In this document: piece by piece, positions 50,681 to 55,589 of the stretch | Numbering within the stretch: the stretch's first letter is position 1 | How the letters are laid out: each line of letters begins with the position of its first letter | Origin: Hyphomicrobiales bacterium | GTDB taxonomy: Bacteria > Pseudomonadota > Alphaproteobacteria > Rhizobiales > Beijerinckiaceae | Assembly (NCBI GenBank): GCA_947455455.1 | Contig: CANGOE010000009.1 | Span: forward strand, 1-55,589 | Direction of reading: 5' to 3' | DNA length: 55,589 nt | Position numbers and translations under genes: made by a program | Notes under the pieces: model-generated | Seen by the model: the letters and a program-made list of their open reading frames with translations, nothing else | The model's database searches: none | Told to the model about the DNA's origin: nothing

Positions 50681-52006
50681 ATGTCCGTCAATGTTTTGAT
50701 GCCTGCACTGTCGCCTACGATGGAAAAGGGCAATCTGTCCAAGTGGCTGAAAAAGGAAGGCGATGTCATCAAATCCGGTGACGTGCTGGCCGAAATCGAA
50801 ACCGACAAGGCCACCATGGAGGTCGAGGCGGTCGATGAAGGCATTCTGGCCAAAATCGTTGTGCCTGCCGGTACCAATGATGTGCCAGTGAACCAGTTGA
50901 TTGCCGTGATCGCGGCCGAGGGCGAGGATGTGTCCTCGGTGGGTTCCGCGCCTGCGCCAGTGGCCTCTGCGGCTTCGGCTCCTGCTCCTGTGCCAGCGCC
51001 TGCCGCAACAGCGGCACCGGTTGCGCAAGCCCATGCACCGCAGGTTGCTTCAGGTTCCAAAGTGTTTGCGTCGCCTTTGGCCAAGCGCATTGCCAAAGAT
51101 GGCGGGCTGGATTTGTCCCGCGTCACCGGCAGTGGTCCGCATGGCCGGATTGTCGAACGTGATGTGCGGGCGGCTCTGGCGGGCGGGGCAACGGCTCCCA
51201 AGCCTTCTGCGGCCTCTGTCGCGGCTCCTGTTGCGGCTTCTGCTCCCGCTGTGGCACCTGCCGCCAGCGATGACCAGACCCGCAAGCTGTTTACTCCCGG
51301 CAGTTTTGACGAGATCCCGCATGACGGCATGCGCAAGACCATTGCCCGCCGCCTGACCGAGGCACGCCAGACCGTGCCGCAATTCTATCTGACGATGGAT
51401 TGCGAAATCGACGCTCTGCTCAAATTGCGCGAACAGGTCAACGCCTCCGCCCCCAAAGACAAAGAGGGCAAGGTGGCGTGGAAGGTTTCCGTCAATGATA
51501 TGGTGATCAAGGCGCTGGCACTCGCCTTGATGCGTGTGCCCGATGCCAATGTGACATGGACTGAAAGTGCGATGCTAAAGCACCATCATGCCGATGTCGG
51601 CGTGGCGGTGGCTTTGCCGGGCAATGGCCTGATCACACCGATCATCCGCAAGGCCGATCTGGTGAGCCTGTCGGGCATTGCTTTGGCCATGAAGGATTTT
51701 GCCGCCCGCGCCAAATCCCGCAAGCTCAAGCCGGAAGAGTATCAGGGCGGCACAACCGCCGTGTCCAATCTCGGCATGTTCGGTATCAAGGACTTTACCG
51801 CTGTGATCAATCCTCCCCATTCCACCATTCTGGCGGTGGGTGCGGGTGAACAGCGCCCCGTTGTCAAAAACGGCGCATTGGCGATTGCCACCGTGATGAG
51901 TGTAACCCTGTCATGCGACCATCGGGCCGTCGACGGTGCTTTGGGTGCGGAATTGATTGCCGCCATCAAGGTGTTGATCGAAAACCCGATGAGTTTGTTG
52001 GTTTAA
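50681..52006 (+). CDS. pdhC: Dihydrolipoyllysine-residue acetyltransferase (pyruvate dehydrogenase E2)
   Basis: A 441-residue core protein of the complex. In order: a single lipoyl domain (1-80, lipoyl Lys43), an alanine/proline linker, a peripheral-subunit-binding domain (about 128-165, [34 protein letters not shown]), a second linker, and the catalytic domain with [22 protein letters not shown] and the active-site motif [12 protein letters not shown] near residue 415. GGGGAGG lies before ATG 50681, 12 bases after pdhB. Confidence 0.97.
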   Translation: MSVNVLMPALSPTMEKGNLSKWLKKEGDVIKSGDVLAEIETDKATMEVEAVDEGILAKIVVPAGTNDVPVNQLIAVIAAEGEDVSSVGSAPAPVASAASAPAPVPAPAATAAPVAQAHAPQVASGSKVFASPLAKRIAKDGGLDLSRVTGSGPHGRIVERDVRAALAGGATAPKPSAASVAAPVAASAPAVAPAASDDQTRKLFTPGSFDEIPHDGMRKTIARRLTEARQTVPQFYLTMDCEIDALLKLREQVNASAPKDKEGKVAWKVSVNDMVIKALALALMRVPDANVTWTESAMLKHHHADVGVAVALPGNGLITPIIRKADLVSLSGIALAMKDFAARAKSRKLKPEEYQGGTTAVSNLGMFGIKDFTAVINPPHSTILAVGAGEQRPVVKNGALAIATVMSVTLSCDHRAVDGALGAELIAAIKVLIENPMSLLV

Positions 52007-52021
52007 TTGCTTTTTTCGGTT

Positions 52022-52054
52022 CCAGCCCTTGTCACCGGCAAGGGCTGGCCTTTT
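52022..52054 (+). terminator. Hairpin with short T run between pdhC and lpdA
   Basis: Ten-pair stem CCAGCCCTTG (52022-52031) with CAAGGGCTGG (52039-52048), then CC and four T. It could be a partial terminator or a stabilising 3' end for the pdhABC part of the mRNA, letting lpdA be made at a different level. Confidence 0.55.
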
Positions 52055-52083
52055 CGGCTGTGTGATCCCAAGGAGCAGCGATC

Positions 52084-53529
52084 ATGTCTGATGCGGTTTA
52101 TGATGTCCTGATTATCGGTGGCGGTCCGGGTGGCTATGTGACGGCGATCCGCTCAGCCCAACTGGGTTTCAAAACCGCTTTGGTTGAGCGCGAGCATTTA
52201 GGCGGCATTTGCCTCAACTGGGGCTGTATTCCGACCAAAGCCCTGTTGCGCTCCGCTGAAATCTATCATTACGCTACCCATGCCAAGGATTACGGCCTGA
52301 CCTTGAACGGTTCGATGAGCGTCAATGTGGCCGACGTTGTCAAACGCTCGCGCGGTGTATCGCAACAGCTCAACGGCGGCGTGGCGTTCTTGATGAAAAA
52401 GAACAAGGTCGACGTGATCTGGGGCGAAGCCAAAATCACCAAAGTGGGTGAGGTGTCGGTTGGCAAATCCACCAAACCGGTGGTCGAGCCGCAAAATCCG
52501 ATCCCCAAAGGCGTGCTGGGCGAGGGGGTTTACAAGGCCAAACATATCATCGTTGCCACCGGTGCGCGTCCGCGTGTTCTGCCTGGCATCGAACCAGACA
52601 AGAACCTGATCTGGACCTATTTCGAAGCCATGGTGCCCAAAACCATGCCGAAATCACTGATCGTGATGGGCTCCGGCGCGATCGGTATCGAATTCGCCTC
52701 GTTCTATCGCACCATGGGTGCTGAGGTGACGGTGGTTGAGGTGATGAACCAGATTTTGCCGGTTGAGGATGCCGAAATTGCCGCTTTGGCCCGCAAGAGC
52801 TTTGAAAAGCAGGGCATCAAAATTCTGTCCGGTGCCAAGGTGCTGGGTGTCAAAAAGGGCACTGACAGTGTGACGGCGACCATCCAGGATGAAAAGGGCG
52901 CAACAACCGAGATTACGGCTGACCGACTGATTTCCGCTGTCGGCGTGGTCGGCAACATCGAAAATCTCGGACTTGAAGCACTGGGTGTCAAAACCGATCG
53001 CGGTTGCGTGGTGACCGACGGTCTCGGCCATACCAATATTGCCGGCATCTATGCCATCGGCGATGTGGCAGGCCCGCCGATGCTGGCGCACAAGGCCGAG
53101 CATGAGGGCGTCATCTGCATCGAAGGCATCAAGGGCCTGCATGTCCATCCGATGGACAAGCTGAAAATTCCGGGTTGCACCTATTGCCACCCGCAAGTGG
53201 CCTCTGTCGGTTTGACCGAAGCCAAGGCGAAAGAGCAGGGCTATACCACCAAAGTGGGCCGCTTCTCCTTCATCGGCAACGGCAAGGCGATTGCTTTGGG
53301 CGAGCCGGAAGGCATGGTCAAAACCGTCTTTGATGTCAAAACCGGCAAATTGCTCGGTGCGCATATGATCGGCGCGGAAGTGACAGAACTGATTCAGGGC
53401 TATGTTGTCGCCATGACACTGGAAACAACCGAAGAAGATCTGATGCATACCGTGTTCCCGCATCCGACCCTGTCGGAAATGATGCATGAAAGCGTGCTTG
53501 ATGCCTATGGTCGGGTAATCCACGCCTGA
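52084..53529 (+). CDS. lpdA: Dihydrolipoyl dehydrogenase
   Basis: A 481-residue flavoprotein (E3) re-oxidising dihydrolipoyl groups with NAD+. It shows the FAD motif LIIGGGPGGYVTAIRSAQLG, the redox disulphide Cys43/Cys48 in GGICLNWGCIPTK, the NAD motif IVMGSGAIGIEFASFYRTMGA near residue 200, the second FAD motif GIYAIGDVAGPPMLAHKAEHEG near 320, and the C-terminal His-Glu pair in HPTLSEMMHE. An insert around residues 125-145 (VEPQNPIPKGVLGEG) is seen in the E3 of alphaproteobacterial pyruvate dehydrogenase clusters. Confidence 0.97.
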   Translation: MSDAVYDVLIIGGGPGGYVTAIRSAQLGFKTALVEREHLGGICLNWGCIPTKALLRSAEIYHYATHAKDYGLTLNGSMSVNVADVVKRSRGVSQQLNGGVAFLMKKNKVDVIWGEAKITKVGEVSVGKSTKPVVEPQNPIPKGVLGEGVYKAKHIIVATGARPRVLPGIEPDKNLIWTYFEAMVPKTMPKSLIVMGSGAIGIEFASFYRTMGAEVTVVEVMNQILPVEDAEIAALARKSFEKQGIKILSGAKVLGVKKGTDSVTATIQDEKGATTEITADRLISAVGVVGNIENLGLEALGVKTDRGCVVTDGLGHTNIAGIYAIGDVAGPPMLAHKAEHEGVICIEGIKGLHVHPMDKLKIPGCTYCHPQVASVGLTEAKAKEQGYTTKVGRFSFIGNGKAIALGEPEGMVKTVFDVKTGKLLGAHMIGAEVTELIQGYVVAMTLETTEEDLMHTVFPHPTLSEMMHESVLDAYGRVIHA

Positions 53530-53550
53530 CAATTCGGGAACGGCTTTTGT

Positions 53551-53603
53551 CTGACTGGCCTTTTCCAGTCAGTTGCCCTATCTGATCGGGAGTACCCGAT
53601 CAG
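53551..53603 (+). other. Two adjacent perfect hairpins in the lpdA-lipA spacer
   Basis: Hairpin A: CTGACTGG (53551-53558) with CCAGTCAG (53565-53572), loop CCTTTT. Hairpin B: CTGATCGGG (53582-53590) with CCCGATCAG (53595-53603), loop AGTA. They are nine bases apart and end 24 bases before lipA. Neither has a T run. Possible roles are an mRNA-processing or attenuation element, or operator palindromes. Confidence 0.6.
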
Positions 53604-53627
53604 CATTACCAGCGAAACGAGTGTCCT

Positions 53628-54614
53628 ATGGCCACGGTGATTGACCTGCTCAACAAGGATCCGCGCAAAAAGGCCTCTGCCGTGCGCCATCCCGAAAAGG
53701 CGCATCGTGCCGACCAGCCGATGATGCAAAAGCCGGACTGGATCAGGGTCAAGGCTCCCGGTTCGCCCAAATGGGCCGAAACCCACGCGATTGTGAAAGA
53801 GCACAAGCTCGTCACCGTCTGCGAGGAGGCCAGTTGCCCGAATATCGGCGAGTGCTGGGAGAAAAAGCACGCCACCTTCATGATCATGGGTGACACCTGC
53901 ACGCGGGCCTGCTCGTTCTGCAACGTCAAAACCGGCATGCCCAATAGCCTCGATGCGCTGGAACCGGAGCATGTGGCCGATGCCGTCGCCAAGCTGAAAC
54001 TGCATCATGTGGTGATCACCTCGGTCGACCGCGACGATCTGGCCGATGGCGGGGCCGAGCACTTTGCACAGACAATCCGCGCCATCCGTCTTGCGGCCCC
54101 CGACACGACGATTGAAATCCTGACCCCCGATTTCCTGCGCAAAGACGGCGCCCTCGAAGTCGTGGTGGCGGCCAAGCCGGATGTGTTCAACCACAATCTG
54201 GAAACAGTGGCCTCCAACTATCTGACCGTGCGCCCCGGTGCGCGTTATTTCCACTCCATCCGCCTGCTGCAACGCGTGAAGGAGCTTGATTCAAGCATTT
54301 TTACCAAGTCCGGTATCATGGTGGGCTTGGGCGAGGAGCGCAACGAGGTCCTGCAATTGATGGATGATCTGCGCTCCGCTGATGTCGATTTCCTGACCAT
54401 CGGTCAATATTTGCAACCGACCAAAAAGCATCATCCGGTCTTGGGTTTTGTCACCCCTGACGAATTCAAAGCCTACGAAACCGTGGCCTATACCAAAGGC
54501 TTCTTGCTGGTGTCCTCCACGCCGCTGACACGGTCGTCGCATCATGCCGGCGAGGACTTCGCCCGCCTCAAAGCCGCGCGTCTGGCGCACTCTACTGCGG
54601 TTTCGGCGCGCTGA
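53628..54614 (+). CDS. lipA: Lipoyl synthase
   Basis: A 328-residue radical-SAM enzyme inserting two sulphurs into octanoyl groups to make lipoyl cofactors. The auxiliary cluster motif has Cys65, Cys70 and Cys76 ([12 protein letters not shown]); the radical-SAM motif has Cys91, Cys95 and Cys98 (CTRACSFC). The C-terminal [10 protein letters not shown] corresponds to the RSSY motif whose serine ligates the auxiliary cluster, with Tyr replaced by His. Its place after lpdA fits its role of lipoylating PdhB and PdhC. Confidence 0.97.
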   Translation: MATVIDLLNKDPRKKASAVRHPEKAHRADQPMMQKPDWIRVKAPGSPKWAETHAIVKEHKLVTVCEEASCPNIGECWEKKHATFMIMGDTCTRACSFCNVKTGMPNSLDALEPEHVADAVAKLKLHHVVITSVDRDDLADGGAEHFAQTIRAIRLAAPDTTIEILTPDFLRKDGALEVVVAAKPDVFNHNLETVASNYLTVRPGARYFHSIRLLQRVKELDSSIFTKSGIMVGLGEERNEVLQLMDDLRSADVDFLTIGQYLQPTKKHHPVLGFVTPDEFKAYETVAYTKGFLLVSSTPLTRSSHHAGEDFARLKAARLAHSTAVSAR

Positions 54615-54615
54615 C

Positions 54616-55062
54616 ATGCCCAGCTTCCAATCCTCGCGCGAGGTCGCCTTCACGCCGCAACAGATGTTCGATCTGGTGGCCGATATCGAGGCCTATCCGC
54701 ATTTCCTGCCGCTCTGCGAGGGCCTGACCATCCGCCGCCGCCTGACCAATGATGCCGGTCAGCAGGTGATGGTCGCTGATATGAGTGTTGGTTACAAATC
54801 CGTGCGTGAAACCTTCACCAGCCGTGTCACGTTGGTGCCTGAATCCATGGACATTCTGGTCAGCTATCTGGAAGGCCCGTTCAGCCATCTCGACAACCGC
54901 TGGCACTTTGCCCCGTCCGGGACTGGATGCAAGGTGTCCTTTTCCATCGACTACGAATTCAAAAACCGCATGCTCGGCGTGCTGATGGGCACGATGTTCG
55001 ACAAGGCTTTCCGGAAGTTTTCGGAAGCCTTCGAGCAAAGGGCGGGGGAGATTTATGGGTAA
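54616..55062 (+). CDS. Coq10/RatA-family (START-like) protein
   Basis: A 148-residue protein of the SRPBCC fold, with the family opening SREVAFTPQQMFDLVADIEAYPHFLPLCEGL and the later GPFSHLDNRWHF and SIDYEFKNRMLGVLMG blocks. Mitochondrial Coq10 binds ubiquinone and aids respiration; the E. coli relative RatA was described as a ribosome-association inhibitor. In alphaproteobacteria a quinone-related role seems likelier, but this is inference. It starts one base after the lipA stop, so it is coupled to it. It is the last gene with normal base composition. Confidence 0.88.
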   Translation: MPSFQSSREVAFTPQQMFDLVADIEAYPHFLPLCEGLTIRRRLTNDAGQQVMVADMSVGYKSVRETFTSRVTLVPESMDILVSYLEGPFSHLDNRWHFAPSGTGCKVSFSIDYEFKNRMLGVLMGTMFDKAFRKFSEAFEQRAGEIYG

Positions 55063-55071
55063 GAGGTGGGC

Positions 55072-55104
55072 TGGACAAAATTAATTTTAGTCTCATAATA
55101 TGAG
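55072..55104 (+). promoter_or_regulatory. Candidate promoter with palindrome at the AT-rich edge
   Basis: TGGACA (55072-55077) and CATAAT (55094-55099) are 16 bases apart. The -10 lies inside the 13-base palindrome CTCATA-A-TATGAG (55092-55104), a possible operator. The next open frame starts at 55160. Confidence 0.35.
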
Positions 55105-55159
55105 AGTTCCCTTGTTGCGTTGTGTATCGTTTACAATTCCACAGACAAGGATTTTCATT

Positions 55160-55309
55160 ATGACAATACCAGTGGCTAAGTTGCCAATTTTTTCAACTTC
55201 ACATGAAATCATGAATTATGTTTTAAAGTTACCATTTATATTATGGAAATCTTATCTTAAATCTTTTTTTATATTATTATTTACATTTGTTTTTTGTCAT
55301 TTATTGTAA
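55160..55309 (+). CDS. Short membrane-protein open frame, probably the 5' part of a frame-broken gene
   Basis: An ATG frame of 49 codons with AAGGA (55147-55151) eight bases upstream. The product starts MTIPVAKLPIFSTSHEIMNY and has a hydrophobic stretch KSFFILLFTFVFCHLL at its end. G+C is about one-fifth, unlike every gene before it, which points to foreign origin. A run of seven T at 55264-55270 lies in the frame; a shift of -1 there joins it to a frame open to the window end (next entry). Alone it would be a small membrane protein of unknown function. I do not recognise a family. Confidence 0.5.
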   Translation: MTIPVAKLPIFSTSHEIMNYVLKLPFILWKSYLKSFFILLFTFVFCHLL

Positions 55310-55589
55310 AAAATCCCTATGATTACTCAATCGCCAATGAGAAAATAAAAAATAATATTTTTTTTAATGTTTTTGTTTATAGTTTTTTGTATTACTTTGT
55401 CACTTTGCAGATATCAAAAAATATATTTGATTATATTAATTTCGAAGAAAAATCCAGTAGCTTTATAATTAAAATAAGTGACAATTTTAGATATTCAGAA
55501 TATACTGTATTTACAATAATTATTTCCTTAATTACTTCATTATTTCATATTATTACGTATAATAAAATCAATATAATTATAAATAATCC
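55261..55589 (+). pseudogene. Open frame without its own start, continuing the 55160 gene in the -1 frame (partial)
   Basis: From 55261 to the window end one frame stays open for 109 codons, although the DNA is only about one-fifth G+C and stop codons would be frequent by chance. It encodes two or three hydrophobic segments (YIIIYICFLSFIV; IFFNVFVYSFLYYFV; YTVFTIIISLITSLFHII) separated by polar loops (NPYDYSIANEKIKNN; NFEEKSSSFIIKISDNFRY). There is no ATG or ribosome site at its head. Joined to the 55160 frame at the T7 run it makes one multi-pass membrane protein. A one-base deletion, an assembly error in the T run, or programmed slippage would each explain this. The 3' end is outside the window. 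Confidence 0.5.

Overview
The window is a gene-dense, chromosomal, housekeeping stretch of an alphaproteobacterium. The evidence is the gene order (nuoN-birA-rnj-mce-DUF1467-proS-lolCD-dnaE, gltX-comEC-lexA-moeA-moaC-trpCDGE-ppiD), a short proline-tRNA ligase without the editing insert, LpxI in place of LpxH, a ribosomal protein S2 with a C-terminal extension, a lipoyl domain fused to pyruvate dehydrogenase E1-beta, and SOS boxes of the alphaproteobacterial type GTTC-N7-GTTC. The order would suit Hyphomicrobiales or Rhodospirillales; I cannot name the genus. No tRNA, rRNA, CRISPR array or transposase was seen.

Layout. 1-8249 (+): end of the NADH dehydrogenase operon (nuoM tail, nuoN), then birA, RNase J, methylmalonyl-CoA epimerase, a DUF1467 membrane protein, proS and the lipoprotein exporter genes lolC-lolD. 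8250-12100 (+): a 31-codon SidA-like gene under two perfect SOS boxes, then dnaE. 12101-15700 (+): translation genes rpsB, tsf, frr, with pyrH. 15747-26767 (+): envelope cluster uppS, cdsA, dxr, rseP, bamA, lpxD, fabZ, lpxA, lpxI, lpxB, which makes isoprenoid carrier, phospholipid and lipid A precursors and inserts outer-membrane proteins. 26816-29819 (-): gltA and gltX. 29939-32398 (+): comEC, convergent with lexA. 32392-40877 (-): a tight unit ppiD-trpE-trpG-trpD-trpC-moaC-moeA followed by lexA with its own SOS-box promoter. 41115-45071 (+): tpiA, secG, pyrG, kdsA. 45072-45583: convergent spacer filled by a tandem array of about 120-bp units made of paired palindromes. 45584-46081 (-): queF. 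46275-55062 (+): eno, ftsB, then the pyruvate dehydrogenase genes pdhA, pdhB, pdhC, lpdA, with lipA (which makes the lipoyl cofactor they need) and a Coq10/RatA-family gene.

55063-55589: base composition changes abruptly to about one-fifth G+C. The piece holds a candidate promoter and the start of a membrane protein whose reading frame is broken next to a run of seven T. It looks like the edge of acquired DNA and is cut by the window end.

The points most worth following are the SOS-controlled small gene before dnaE, the palindrome array at 45167-45572 with compensatory changes in its stems, the perfect 15-bp inverted repeat upstream of pdhA, and the frame-broken membrane gene at the AT-rich edge.
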